This document shows, in pieces, positions 25,503-34,363 of a DNA stretch of 64,000 nt. The notes beneath the pieces are model-generated. The model was not told the DNA's origin and did no database searches. It worked only from the letters and a program-made list of their open reading frames with translations. Each line of letters opens with the position of its first letter. Position 1 is the first letter of the stretch. A program made the position numbers and the translations under genes. Source of the stretch: Planctomicrobium piriforme (GTDB taxonomy: Bacteria > Planctomycetota > Planctomycetia > Planctomycetales > Planctomycetaceae); the NCBI RefSeq assembly GCF_900113665.1, contig NZ_FOQD01000021.1:1-64000 (forward strand), given 5' to 3'.

Positions 25503-25730
25503 TTACTTCTTCTTCTTCTTGGCATCAGCCTTGTCGTCGCCTTCTTCTTCCTTCTTCTTTTTCTTGCCGACAACCGCTTTCAGGACGCGCACTTTGGGCA
25601 AACCCAAGGGGCTTGCGCCTTCGGTCCAGCGGTCATCCGCCTTGAGTTTATCGATTCGCTCGCCGCGCTTGAGCACGTTTCGAGACCGGCTGAGCCGGCT
25701 GCCTCGTTTCAGACTTTTGTCGATACCCAT
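25503..25730 (-). CDS. Small basic protein (PVC-superphylum family)
   Basis: 75 residues beginning MGIDKSLKRGSRLSRSRNVL and continuing ERIDKLKADDRW, a near-signature of the small basic protein family shared by Planctomycetes, Verrucomicrobia and Chlamydiae (TIGR04137-type). The C terminus is an unusually long charged tail of alternating Lys and Glu/Asp blocks (GKKKKKEEEGDDKADAKKKKK region). Size, basicity and conservation suggest a ribosome- or nucleic-acid-associated role, but none is proven. GGCGG upstream of the ATG and a strong terminator afterwards suggest a well-expressed single-gene unit. Confidence 0.9.
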   Translation of the reverse strand: MGIDKSLKRGSRLSRSRNVLKRGERIDKLKADDRWTEGASPLGLPKVRVLKAVVGKKKKKEEEGDDKADAKKKKK

Positions 25731-26002
25731 CGTAACCGCCTAAACAACAATGCCTTACGGCTGATTGAAAGAGTTCCCGCTGTTCCGGGAGGAAACAGTG
25801 TAAAGAACACCGGAAACGAAATCAATAAAGTCCGTCAAACGCACTGCGGCGGGCTCGATGAGAACCCCAGCAGACCAAGCGAACCGTAAATCTCCGTTTC
25901 CACGGCTGCGGCTCATCCTACCTGAGCTTTCTACATTACAAAATACCGCAATCCAAATTTTCTACTCAAGGTGCCCATTCTGGTGTTGAGTGTTCCGCCT
26001 CG

Positions 26003-26031
26003 TTGCCAGACACCTTCCTGCCGCGTATAAA
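26003..26031 (+). promoter_or_regulatory. Sigma-70 promoter
   Basis: TTGCCA (26003-26008), 17-base spacer, TATAAA (26026-26031). Transcription would begin near 26038, about 50 bases before the gene at 26090. The rest of 25731-26089 is AT-richer than its surroundings and holds the promoter of the divergent small basic protein, which I could not pin down. Confidence 0.6.
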
Positions 26032-26089
26032 AACTTGTCTGGTTGAGATTTAAGTCCTGACATCCTCGGCACAGGTGGACGTTTCGGAA

Positions 26090-26467
26090 ATGGCAACAGA
26101 GTCAACATTTGCGTTGCAAAGTAATATCCTGCATCAGGTTGACGCGATTATTCGCGCCAGTGAAGAACGCAGCCGCCCTCTCGAAATGGATCCGGCCCGT
26201 TCCGAGCTGTTCGACCTGTTTGCCCAGGCCGAGGCGGCCGGGATCTTGCGAGACGGCAGCGATCCGGACCTGAGTTCGGACGGTCTGTGTGCATCGCTTT
26301 CTGAACTGTGGGGGCTGAAAGAGGCCGCACGTCAATCCGCGGAAAAGCAGACGCAACTGCCGCCGGAACATATGGCCCGGATGCGAAGTTTGTGGAGCGT
26401 GCTGCGGATGTGGATGGAATGGACCTATGCCTGGGATCGCTGGGCGGAATTTCACAGATCCAGATAA
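26090..26467 (+). CDS. Conserved hypothetical protein
   Basis: 125 residues, helical and acidic with a Trp-rich end (RMRSLWSVLRMWMEWTYAWDRW). It is soluble, with no signal peptide and no motif I recognise. The start is MATESTFALQ; another ATG/GTG five codons upstream is possible. It follows a good sigma-70 promoter and precedes the PilM module by 336 bases on the same strand. Function not assigned. Confidence 0.7.
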   Translation: MATESTFALQSNILHQVDAIIRASEERSRPLEMDPARSELFDLFAQAEAAGILRDGSDPDLSSDGLCASLSELWGLKEAARQSAEKQTQLPPEHMARMRSLWSVLRMWMEWTYAWDRWAEFHRSR

Positions 26468-26803
26468 GGTCTGCGGGTGCAGGGCGTGATGCTCCGGAAG
26501 TGCGGGGCCTGACGCCTGTGCCGGTCACAACAGTCCGCGCGAAAGTGTGAGAATCCGGAAACTTTTCGGGAACGGATCGCGTCCAACTGCTTGGGGAAGG
26601 ATTCTTCGAGTCAGGCTGGAACAGAGAATAAAGCGGGGCGAGAGAATGCAATTCTGAGCGACGTTCGGTTTGCGAAGGCTTCTCCACCTCCGTAAACTGA
26701 AACATCACTTTCACTTCAGTTCATTCATCCAATCGATTGCGAATTCTCCTGCGTGGCGTTGGCCGGAATTTTCGGCGCGCGGGGCAGGTCGAGGACACTG
26801 GAT
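26468..26803 (+). other. Intergenic region before the PilM module
   Basis: No gene and no strong hairpin seen. It presumably holds the promoter of the three-gene module. A purine-rich GAGGA at about 26791-26795 serves the PilM start at 26804. Confidence 0.35.
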
Positions 26804-28915
26804 ATGGCGGAACCACGTGCTGCCTGGGGTATCGACATCGGCCAATCGGCCCTCAAGGCGATCAAGCTGCGCTATGTCGCCGGCACCGATCAGATCGTCG
26901 CCGAGGCGTTCGACTACATCCCCTTCCCGAAAATCCTGAGCCAGCCGGACGCGATCCCCGACGAGATCGTGCCGCAGGCGATGGAAACGTTCCTTTCAAG
27001 GAACAATCTGAAGGGGGATGCCGTTGTCATCTCGGTGCCAGGCCAGTCGGCCCTCGCGCGGTTTATTCAATTGCCGCCGGTGGAATCGAGCAAGCTGCAC
27101 GAGATCGTGAAGTACGAAGCGCGCCAGCAGATTCCCTTTGCTCTCGACGATGTGATCTGGGATTACCAGCCGCTGGGCGCCGGGGCGGAAGAGAGCGGCT
27201 TTTTGCTTGACGCCGAAGTCGGCCTGTTCGCGATGAAGCGCGATCAGATTCAGCAGCAGTTGAAGCCGTATCAGAATGCCAAGGTCGAAGTCGAAATCAT
27301 TCAAATCGCTCCGCTCGCGCTCTACAGTGTGTTGAGCCTCGACGAGTTGAAAATTCGCCGCGGCTCGACCGGTGAGCCGGGGGACGAATACTACATCATG
27401 CTCGACATGGGCTGTGACAACACCACGCTCATGGTCTCCAACGGCTACAAGATCTGGATCCGCAACGTTCCGATCGGGGGCAATCACTTCACGCGTGCCC
27501 TGACCAAGGAAATGAAGCTCAGCTTCGCCAAGGCCGAGCATTTGAAATGCAACGCCACCAAGTCGCCTGATCCACGGGCCGTGTTCCAGGCGCTGCGGCC
27601 GGTGTTCAACGACTATGTGTCGGAAATCCAGCGTTCGATCGGTTACTTCTCGAGCGTGAACCGTTCGGCCAAGGTGATGAAGGTCGTCGGCTTGGGGAAC
27701 GGCTTCAAGCTGGCCGGCCTGCAGAAGTTTCTGCAGCAGAACCTGCAGTACCCTGTCGAGCGTCCGGATACATTCCAGCAGCTCACCGGTGATGCCGTGC
27801 TGAGTTCGCCGATGTTCGCCGAGAACGTGCTGAGCTTCGCCGTGCCCTACGGGCTGGCATTGCAGGGTCTGGAACTGACCAGAATTCGCACATCGCTGCT
27901 GCCGCCGGAGATTTCCGCGGCGCGACGGATTCGCAAAAAGAAGCCCTGGGCGGTTGCGGCGGCAGCAGTGCTGCTGCTGTGCTTCGTCCTGTCGACCATC
28001 GGGAATGCGATTTCCTTTGCTTCGGTGAATACGCCTGACTTCAAAAGGGCCGAAGACGACGCCAAGGCTTACTCCGGCGAGATCGGGAAATTCAAGCAGG
28101 ACTACAGCGGGCAGGAAGGTGCGAACGCCGGTCTCAAGGTCAAGCTTGATGCCTATACCACAAACCTGCGCGACTTGAGCTGGATCGAAGTTTTCAACGC
28201 CGTGCTGGATTGCATGCCGCGTGATCCGGCGGACGTCGAGATCCCCATCGATCAGGTGGAAAAGAAGAACCAGATTTCGCTGTTGCAGTTCACGGCCGAC
28301 CGCGTCGCCGACCGGGGCAACTGGTTCAACTCGCTGACGCCGCAGATGAAGCAACTGATGGCGCCTGCGGATCGCGAAGCACCGCCGGCAGGGGACGGCT
28401 ATATCTTCACTCTGAAGGGGGAACATTATCACGACGACCCGAAGAACCCCGAAGAGTCGTATCTGCTGTATGTCATCAATCACTTCCTGAAGAACCTGCA
28501 ACAGCCGACAGTCCAGCCGGCCGATTTTCCGCTGCGGGACGTCACTCGCCTGGGCATCTCACATGCAACGGTCGTTTCACACAATCGCGGCATGGTGCGG
28601 ATGACACCCGGCGGCGGCGTGACGAAACCGAGTCCGACATCACGTCTTTCCGGCGGATTTGGAGGGATCAATCGCGGACAACCGGGGATGCCGATGCCTG
28701 AGATGTCTTCCCCGGCCATGCCAGGCAGCGTCCCTGGAGCGCCCGGCGATCCGGCCGCACCGGTCAAGGATCTGTACAAGACCGATTTCGTGATTCAGTT
28801 TGCCTTCAAGTACATCCCGCCAGCCGCGCGGCCCCCTTTGGAGACCGCGCCTCCGGCGGTCGATCCTGCGGCCGCACCGCCTGCTGATCCGGCAGCGGCT
28901 CCGCCGATGCCGTAG
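26804..28915 (+). CDS. pilM: PilM-type ATP-binding protein with fused membrane-spanning C-terminal half
   Basis: 703 residues. The first ~370 are PilM/FtsA-like (actin-fold): AAWGIDIGQSALKAIKLRY phosphate-1 loop, VISVPGQSALARFIQLPP, KYEARQQIPFALDDVIWDYQ, YYIMLDMGCDNTTLMVS phosphate-2 loop and VVGLGNGFKLAGL adenosine motif. A TM segment follows (WAVAAAAVLLLCFVLSTIGNA, about 382-406). The remaining ~300 residues replace the separate PilN protein of pilus systems, then a Pro/Met/Gly-rich linker and a Pro/Ala tail. So a cytoplasmic actin-like domain and a periplasmic domain are joined in one chain. It heads a three-gene unit with the Met/Gly-rich membrane proteins downstream. Confidence 0.85.
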   Translation: MAEPRAAWGIDIGQSALKAIKLRYVAGTDQIVAEAFDYIPFPKILSQPDAIPDEIVPQAMETFLSRNNLKGDAVVISVPGQSALARFIQLPPVESSKLHEIVKYEARQQIPFALDDVIWDYQPLGAGAEESGFLLDAEVGLFAMKRDQIQQQLKPYQNAKVEVEIIQIAPLALYSVLSLDELKIRRGSTGEPGDEYYIMLDMGCDNTTLMVSNGYKIWIRNVPIGGNHFTRALTKEMKLSFAKAEHLKCNATKSPDPRAVFQALRPVFNDYVSEIQRSIGYFSSVNRSAKVMKVVGLGNGFKLAGLQKFLQQNLQYPVERPDTFQQLTGDAVLSSPMFAENVLSFAVPYGLALQGLELTRIRTSLLPPEISAARRIRKKKPWAVAAAAVLLLCFVLSTIGNAISFASVNTPDFKRAEDDAKAYSGEIGKFKQDYSGQEGANAGLKVKLDAYTTNLRDLSWIEVFNAVLDCMPRDPADVEIPIDQVEKKNQISLLQFTADRVADRGNWFNSLTPQMKQLMAPADREAPPAGDGYIFTLKGEHYHDDPKNPEESYLLYVINHFLKNLQQPTVQPADFPLRDVTRLGISHATVVSHNRGMVRMTPGGGVTKPSPTSRLSGGFGGINRGQPGMPMPEMSSPAMPGSVPGAPGDPAAPVKDLYKTDFVIQFAFKYIPPAARPPLETAPPAVDPAAAPPADPAAAPPMP

Positions 28916-28975
28916 TTTGACTTTCGCGATGCGCTGACTGTCTGATTTGACGTTGAGACATTTACTTCCCAGTCG

Positions 28976-30649
28976 ATGGGTTTTCCAATGGATAAGTTAC
29001 AGCCCCTCATTCGTCACCATTTCTGGATCCTGGCCGGCATTGCCGTGCCGCTGATCCTCTATGGTTACTATTCGGCGAACGGCCAGCTCAAGGCTGCGAC
29101 CGCAGTCCGGCAGGATGCGCTGCAGAAGACGCTTTCAGGCGTTTCGCCAGGCAATGAACCGAACACCGATTACGTCAAGAAGCTGGAGCTGATTAACGGC
29201 TTCCTCGCAGGATCGGTCGATGACGCGATCGTCGATCTGTGGCGAAACCAGCAGGCTCGGATGACCTGGCCGCCGCTGGTCGCAGAAAAAATTCCGGCGC
29301 AGTTTATGGCGGAATTCGATCAGCAGGTACCCTTCATCTACAAGGGCGCCTATGAAGATGCCTTTCGGAAGCTGCAGGAACGGGTCCAGCCGGTGCGGCC
29401 TGTCGATCCGATGGTGCGACAAGACCGCAACGCGACAGTGTTGCCGAATCAAAAAGTCATTCTGGCCGCTTCATTGCCGCAGGCGGCCTTCGGTCAGTTC
29501 GGGATTTCCTCTCAGGAAATGTGGGACGCACAGATCGATATCTGGCTGACCGAGTTGCTGCTCGATGCGATCGTGAAACTGAATCAAGAGAAGGAATCGG
29601 TCTCGGAAGCGTACCTGCGTCGGCTGGATATTCTGCAGTTGATGGGAGGCACGGGCGCACCGACGACCTCTGACGCCAATGCCGGATCCGGCGGCGGCGA
29701 TATGAGCGGGATGGCAGCGGCCATGAATCCTGGCGGCGGCATGAACCTGGGCCCGAACGTGTCTGGCAGCGTGGCCTTTCCGCCGGAGCAGGAATTTGGT
29801 CCGGCGATGGAAGGGGGCGGCCAGATGTCGATGGATATGTCGGCTGCGGGGCCTGGCGGTGCTGCGGCCCCTACTCCTCCGAAGCGTTACATTGGCGACA
29901 CCGAAGCTCCCCCGTATCTGCAGCGGGGCTTCTACATGAGCGTCATCATTCAGCAGAACAAGATCGCCGACTTCCTCACCGAACTGGTGAATTCCGACTG
30001 GCCGATTCAGGTGCGCCGTTTTCAGGTGGGGGTGAACCCGTATCGCACGGCGCCTGCCGCGGAAGCCATGCCTGGCATGTCGGAAGGCTTTATGTCTCCG
30101 GAGATGTCAATGTCGGGACCTGGCATGGGGCGGTTCGAGTCCTCCTCGCCAAGCATGAGCGGGATGCCAGGCATGGGGGGAGGTTACGGCTCAGGCATGC
30201 CAGTGGCGAATCGGGCGAATCAGTTCGCGACGAATCTGCCGAAGTTTGCGACTGAAGCGTTGAATCATCCCGATCTGGTCAAGTTGGACCTGTGCGGGAT
30301 TATCACGATGTACAAGCAGCCGACTGAAGCCCTGGCCGCAGTCGAGGCGCGTCGCGCAGCGGAACTCGAAGCAAAGAAAGCGGCCCTGCCGCCGCCAGTC
30401 GTTCCGGTCGAGCCCGCCCCGGCTGTCGAAGCCGCTCCGGCGCAGCCTGCGCCGGATGCAGCCCTGCCAGCCACGGCGGCGCCTGTTCCGATGGTGGAGG
30501 GGATGCCGGCCGTTCCGGCGCCGGCTCCAACCGATCCTTCGGCGGTCCCGGCGACTCCTCCCGCCGGCACGCCAGTCCCTGAGAACGGTGCGGCCCCGCC
30601 GCCATCCGACCCGGCGGCGCCGGCTGCACCCCAGACGCCGCCGCAATAA
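28976..30649 (+). CDS. PilM-module membrane protein with Met/Gly/Pro-rich linkers
   Basis: 557 residues. A single N-terminal TM segment follows a short cytoplasmic end (KLQPLIRHHFWILAGIAVPLILYGYY), the topology of PilN/PilO. A helical, probably coiled-coil region leads to folded segments QRGFYMSVIIQQNKIADFLTEL and SDWPIQVRRFQVGVNPYRT, reminiscent of PilO ferredoxin-like modules. Met/Gly/Pro-rich stretches (GGGDMSGM, SGMPGMGGGYGSGMP) interrupt them. The last ~100 residues are Pro/Ala-rich. An in-frame ATG at 28988 is an equally good start. Function inferred from position next to PilM only. Confidence 0.75.
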   Translation: MGFPMDKLQPLIRHHFWILAGIAVPLILYGYYSANGQLKAATAVRQDALQKTLSGVSPGNEPNTDYVKKLELINGFLAGSVDDAIVDLWRNQQARMTWPPLVAEKIPAQFMAEFDQQVPFIYKGAYEDAFRKLQERVQPVRPVDPMVRQDRNATVLPNQKVILAASLPQAAFGQFGISSQEMWDAQIDIWLTELLLDAIVKLNQEKESVSEAYLRRLDILQLMGGTGAPTTSDANAGSGGGDMSGMAAAMNPGGGMNLGPNVSGSVAFPPEQEFGPAMEGGGQMSMDMSAAGPGGAAAPTPPKRYIGDTEAPPYLQRGFYMSVIIQQNKIADFLTELVNSDWPIQVRRFQVGVNPYRTAPAAEAMPGMSEGFMSPEMSMSGPGMGRFESSSPSMSGMPGMGGGYGSGMPVANRANQFATNLPKFATEALNHPDLVKLDLCGIITMYKQPTEALAAVEARRAAELEAKKAALPPPVVPVEPAPAVEAAPAQPAPDAALPATAAPVPMVEGMPAVPAPAPTDPSAVPATPPAGTPVPENGAAPPPSDPAAPAAPQTPPQ

Positions 30650-30783
30650 TGTGTTCGTCACATGTGATTTTAATGTGAATTGAAGAATCCCCGTGCTGCC
30701 TGCAAGGGCGGCAATGAATAGAACAACGGTCTCGATCCTGACGGAGCTTCGGCTTCGTCAACGGCACTTGAGAGAACACGGCC

Positions 30784-33018
30784 ATGGCCAAAGTGAACTT
30801 TAAAAAACTGGCGCTCGATCACGTTGAAAAAGCAGTGTTCGGCGTGATTGCATTGATCGCGCTGCTGGCGCTGGCTGGAACGCAGTGGAAGCCGTATTCC
30901 GGCACGCCCACGCAGATCACCGAGAAGATCGCCAAAGGACGTCAGACGCTGCAGGGGAACGTCTGGCCGGAAGAAGAGAAGGCCAAGTACATCATCTCGA
31001 AAGAGGCCGCCCCGGCGAACATCGTCTACGAGCGGCTCCGTAAAGAGTTCAGCCCGGCGGCAATCGAACCGTCCGGCAGGATGGTGGTCGACATCTTTGG
31101 CGGTAGCGAGCCCGTTCGCGAGCCGGAACTGTTGGCCGTGCAGAACCCGATCGCCAGCGGCGGTCGCGTCTTTCTGGAAGTTCTCGGCGACGTCGCTGCT
31201 CCAGCAGAAGAAATGACCGCTCCCGCCACAGGCAAGCCGGCGGCCGCTGATGAGAGCCTGCCGGACGAATTCCGCAATCGCCGCAATATGGCTGGCCCGG
31301 GGATGCCAGGCATGGATGGGCCGATGATGTATTCCGCTTCTCCCGAAATGGCGATGGGCGGTATGCCTGGAATGTCCGGCATGCCGACCGATCCCGGGAT
31401 GAGCGGTATGCCGGGGATGACCGGCATGGTTGCTCCGCAACTCAACGGCCAGGGTTATCACTTCGTCTCCGTCCGCGCGGTCTTCCCGTTGCGGGACCAG
31501 ATCACCAAGTACGCCGAAGCGATTCACAAGTCGTACCACTACGCGGCCAGTGTGTTTGACATCCTCGACTTCGAACTCGAGCGCCAGATCGCCCAGCCCG
31601 GCAAAGATCCCTGGACCGGCAGTTGGGAAAAAGTGGATCTGCAGGCAGCCCGCGACATTCTCGACAAGGCTGCCAGTTTCGACGCGGACGTCGTGAGCAG
31701 CACGATTACCAATGCGGTGATCACGATGCCGTTGCCGCTGCGTATTTCAGGCGAATGGCGGAAGCAGGCGACCCATCCCCAGATCGAGAAGTTCGAGCTG
31801 AGCGACTCTGAAATCGCGACCGAAGCCGAAATGCAGCGCAAGCTGCTGCAGGAAGCGGCCGCACAGCGGAAGCAGATGGATTCCGCGGTGTCGAAACGAG
31901 GCGGGTTTGCCCAGATGGTTGTCGATACCCGACAGCTCAATGCAGATATGTTCGGGGGGAGCATGTATGGCTCCCCCATTTCGGGTCCGGGTTTCGATAT
32001 GGGAATGAATCCGGGCATGGGGCCAGGCATGGGAATGTCAGCGCCGGGAGGCCCAGCAACGCGAGGGCCGCGAAATGCGAACGCGGTGAATCCGATCGAT
32101 AAGCTGGTCGCCGACATGGCCAAAGGATCCACGAACCGCGCAGAAGAAGAGAAGCGAATTCGGGAATGGATTCAGTCCCGCGTCTCCGCCGAAGGGGAAC
32201 TGCTGCTGTTCCGTTATCTCGACTTCAATGTCGAGCCGGGCAAGGCGTACCGTTATCGGGTACGACTGGTGCTCAAGAACCCGAACTTCGGCAAACGCAT
32301 TGCCGATGCCGGGGGCGTGCCCCATGTGGTTGAAGGGGAAACCCGAGTCACTCCCTGGAGTCCGATCACTACGCCGGTCGCCGTCGAAGAAGACATGAAA
32401 TACTTCATCACGGAAGTGAAGGAACAGTCAGGGCGTGTGCTGCCGGTGGCGAAGTTTGACGTCTTTCAGTGGGATCCGTCGCACGGCACGTTCATGAACA
32501 ATCCGCTGGAAGTGCGGATGGGTCAGCCGATTGCCGACGAGGTCGAAACGACGGTCATTGACCCGGCGAAATCGATTTACGAAACGCAGAAATACTGGTT
32601 TACCACGAACGACTATCTGGTCGACGCTTCGCCTGACATCCGACTGGATGATGCCCTGCACGAAAAGGGGGACGACGGCAAGACGTTGAAACTTCCTCCG
32701 GGGATGCGCGGTAAATTGCCGTTAGCGCCGCAGACGCTGGTCGCCCGGGAGAATCAGCAATTGGTCTACCTGAGTTCTGACTACCAGAAGCAGGAACATG
32801 CGACCCAGAAGAGTTACATCGAAATGCAGGGAACGCAGTTCGAATACCTGAAGGCTCCCAAGGTGCCTGAGGGGGGGGATCCGCTTGCCGGCCTGGGGCT
32901 TGGCCCGTCTTCTCCCAGTATGGGCCCCCCCTCGGAGATGGCCGGACCGCGCACTCGAAACACGATGCGCCGCGGTCGAGGTGGACCTGGCCCGATGGGC
33001 GGAATGAGTTCGCCATAG
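30784..33018 (+). CDS. Third PilM-module membrane protein with PGM repeats
   Basis: 744 residues. An N-terminal TM segment (FGVIALIALLALAGTQW) follows a short basic cytoplasmic end. Periplasmic folded parts include SVRAVFPLRDQITKYAEAI and LLLFRYLDFNVEPGKAYRYRVRLVLKNPNF. Met/Gly/Pro-rich linkers (MPGMSGMP, GMSGMPGMTGM, MNPGMGPGMGMS) repeat the vocabulary of the previous gene, suggesting that the two pair. The C terminus is Gly/Arg/Met-rich. The module of PilM plus two such proteins has no gene I recognise for the ATPase, platform or secretin nearby. Confidence 0.75.
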   Translation: MAKVNFKKLALDHVEKAVFGVIALIALLALAGTQWKPYSGTPTQITEKIAKGRQTLQGNVWPEEEKAKYIISKEAAPANIVYERLRKEFSPAAIEPSGRMVVDIFGGSEPVREPELLAVQNPIASGGRVFLEVLGDVAAPAEEMTAPATGKPAAADESLPDEFRNRRNMAGPGMPGMDGPMMYSASPEMAMGGMPGMSGMPTDPGMSGMPGMTGMVAPQLNGQGYHFVSVRAVFPLRDQITKYAEAIHKSYHYAASVFDILDFELERQIAQPGKDPWTGSWEKVDLQAARDILDKAASFDADVVSSTITNAVITMPLPLRISGEWRKQATHPQIEKFELSDSEIATEAEMQRKLLQEAAAQRKQMDSAVSKRGGFAQMVVDTRQLNADMFGGSMYGSPISGPGFDMGMNPGMGPGMGMSAPGGPATRGPRNANAVNPIDKLVADMAKGSTNRAEEEKRIREWIQSRVSAEGELLLFRYLDFNVEPGKAYRYRVRLVLKNPNFGKRIADAGGVPHVVEGETRVTPWSPITTPVAVEEDMKYFITEVKEQSGRVLPVAKFDVFQWDPSHGTFMNNPLEVRMGQPIADEVETTVIDPAKSIYETQKYWFTTNDYLVDASPDIRLDDALHEKGDDGKTLKLPPGMRGKLPLAPQTLVARENQQLVYLSSDYQKQEHATQKSYIEMQGTQFEYLKAPKVPEGGDPLAGLGLGPSSPSMGPPSEMAGPRTRNTMRRGRGGPGPMGGMSSP

Positions 33019-33052
33019 GCTGGGTGCGGCAAGTCGCGTCGCCGTCAGTACG

Positions 33053-33182
33053 AGAAATTCCAATGTTCAAATTCCAAATCACAAACAAACTCAAAATCTC
33101 AATTGCCGAAGCAAAGGGACAGTTTCTGGCTTTCGGAATTTGGAGATTGAGTTTTGTTTGAGATTTGGTGCTTGGGGTTTTT
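33053..33182. repeat. Family A palindromic element
   Basis: The left arm has GAAATTCCAATGTTCAAATT, ACAAACAAACTCAAAATC and the loop word CAATTGCCGAAGC. The right arm has GGAATTTGGAGATTGAGTTT, TGTTTGAGATTTGGTGCTTG. It resembles the 5365 copy. Confidence 0.75.
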
Positions 33183-33302
33183 GATCGCCGCAGAATTTTC
33201 GGGACTTTTGCTAGCCGGGCGGTTATAACCGAAGGCTGCCTGCACAAGGCGGCGGCATCGGTTGGGTGACGCGCCGCTCCAGCATGCTCGTATGGAGCCG
33301 AA

Positions 33303-34067
33303 ATGCGCTGTCGCCGCCCGGTGGTTCGGTGGTCATGGACGATCTTGTGCTGTGTGACGTCAGGCTGGATCGGACTTGCGTTGTACGCCCAGGAGCAGAT
33401 TCCGCCCAAATATGGGCCAGAAGCCGTTCGGCTCTTTGAATCGCGAGAATATGTCCGCGAGAACCCCGCCCCCGATTTCTGGGCGCTGATGCCCTATCAT
33501 CTGGCCCAGCCGGACGAGAACACCTGTTCGGCCACCAGCACGGCGATGGTGATTAACGCCCTGCGGGCACGCGAGACGCTCACCTCGCATCACGACCTGG
33601 CGACTCCGGCCACGGTGTTGGCATCAGTGCCTGCGGCCGACTGGAAAGACAAGCTGGTCTCGGCACGGCATGGCGTGACGCTCGATGAACTGGCGGCGCT
33701 GATTCCTCAGGCGGCGCGGCGGTTCGAACTTCCGGAGCTCGATGTCACGGCGATCCGCTTTGCCGGAGACGAGCTGACTTCTCTCAAAGCACTGCGGCAG
33801 TTGTTGACCGAGAACGAACAGAGCGATCGTGACTTTTTGATCGCGAACTATCTGCAGAGCGAACTGACAGGCGACCCGGCGGGGGCGGTCGGGCATCTGG
33901 CTCCCATCGGCGCCTTCGATGCCGGCCGCGACCGCGTGCTGCTGCTCGACCCTGACCGCCGCTGGTACGAACCGTACTGGGTTCCGACCGTTAAGCTGTT
34001 ACGGGCGATGAACACCCAGGATGTCGTGGCGAACAAGCCGCGGGGGATGTTGCGGTGCAAAAGATAA
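33303..34067 (+). CDS. Exported phytochelatin-synthase-like papain-fold protein
   Basis: 254 residues with an N-terminal signal-like segment (TILCCVTSGWIGLALYAQ). The catalytic triad of the phytochelatin synthase family can be placed: Cys75 in ENTCSATSTAMVINAL, His198 in AVGHLAPIGAFD and Asp216 in LLLDPDRRWYEPYWVP. Plant enzymes polymerise glutathione. Single-domain bacterial homologues mostly hydrolyse glutathione or other gamma-glutamyl peptides. Export to the periplasm, if real, suggests peptide or glutathione turnover there or heavy-metal binding. It is co-oriented with the PilM module but separated by a family A repeat. Confidence 0.85.
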   Translation: MRCRRPVVRWSWTILCCVTSGWIGLALYAQEQIPPKYGPEAVRLFESREYVRENPAPDFWALMPYHLAQPDENTCSATSTAMVINALRARETLTSHHDLATPATVLASVPAADWKDKLVSARHGVTLDELAALIPQAARRFELPELDVTAIRFAGDELTSLKALRQLLTENEQSDRDFLIANYLQSELTGDPAGAVGHLAPIGAFDAGRDRVLLLDPDRRWYEPYWVPTVKLLRAMNTQDVVANKPRGMLRCKR

Positions 34068-34072
34068 CGGGA

Positions 34073-34126
34073 GAAATTCGAAGCACGAAATTCGAAATCC
34101 GAAACCGATTTGAAATCTCAATGACC
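34073..34126. repeat. Half copy of family A overlapping the end of csrA
   Basis: Only one arm is present: GAAATTCGAAGCACGAAATT, GAAATCCGAAACCGATT and the loop word CAATGACCGAAG. The loop word encodes the final residues and stop codon (TGA) of csrA on the minus strand, so the element ends inside the gene. The other arm is absent. Confidence 0.65.
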
Positions 34127-34357
34127 GAAGTCGGTGCGTTCCCATTCGATCGTCAGTGACTCGCCTGGCTTCGGGACGCCGGGTGAGATCGCGGTTGGCT
34201 GCAGCTTCTGCCAGATCTCCTGGCGATGAATCGAGGTCTCGGACGGGGCGTCGATTCCGAGTCGCACGACGTTGCCTTGAATGGCAACGACGGTCACGGT
34301 GATCTGTCCGTCTCGAATGTCGATGCGTTCCCCTGCCTTGCGGCTGAGTACCAGCAT
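34118..34357 (-). CDS. csrA: Carbon storage regulator CsrA
   Basis: 79-residue global RNA-binding regulator. The core MLVLSRKAGERIDIRDGQIT...IQGNVVRLGIDAPSETSIHRQEIWQ matches the CsrA/RsmA fold, with the RNA-contacting LSRK and H-R-x-E-I segments. The C-terminal extension is slightly longer than in E. coli. It has a strong AGGAGG ribosome binding site (34364-34369) six bases before the ATG; the GGA motif within it is the kind of site CsrA itself binds, so autoregulation is likely. A heptamer repeat lies just upstream. Confidence 0.97.
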   Translation of the reverse strand: MLVLSRKAGERIDIRDGQITVTVVAIQGNVVRLGIDAPSETSIHRQEIWQKLQPTAISPGVPKPGESLTIEWERTDFGH

Positions 34358-34363
34358 GATGTT

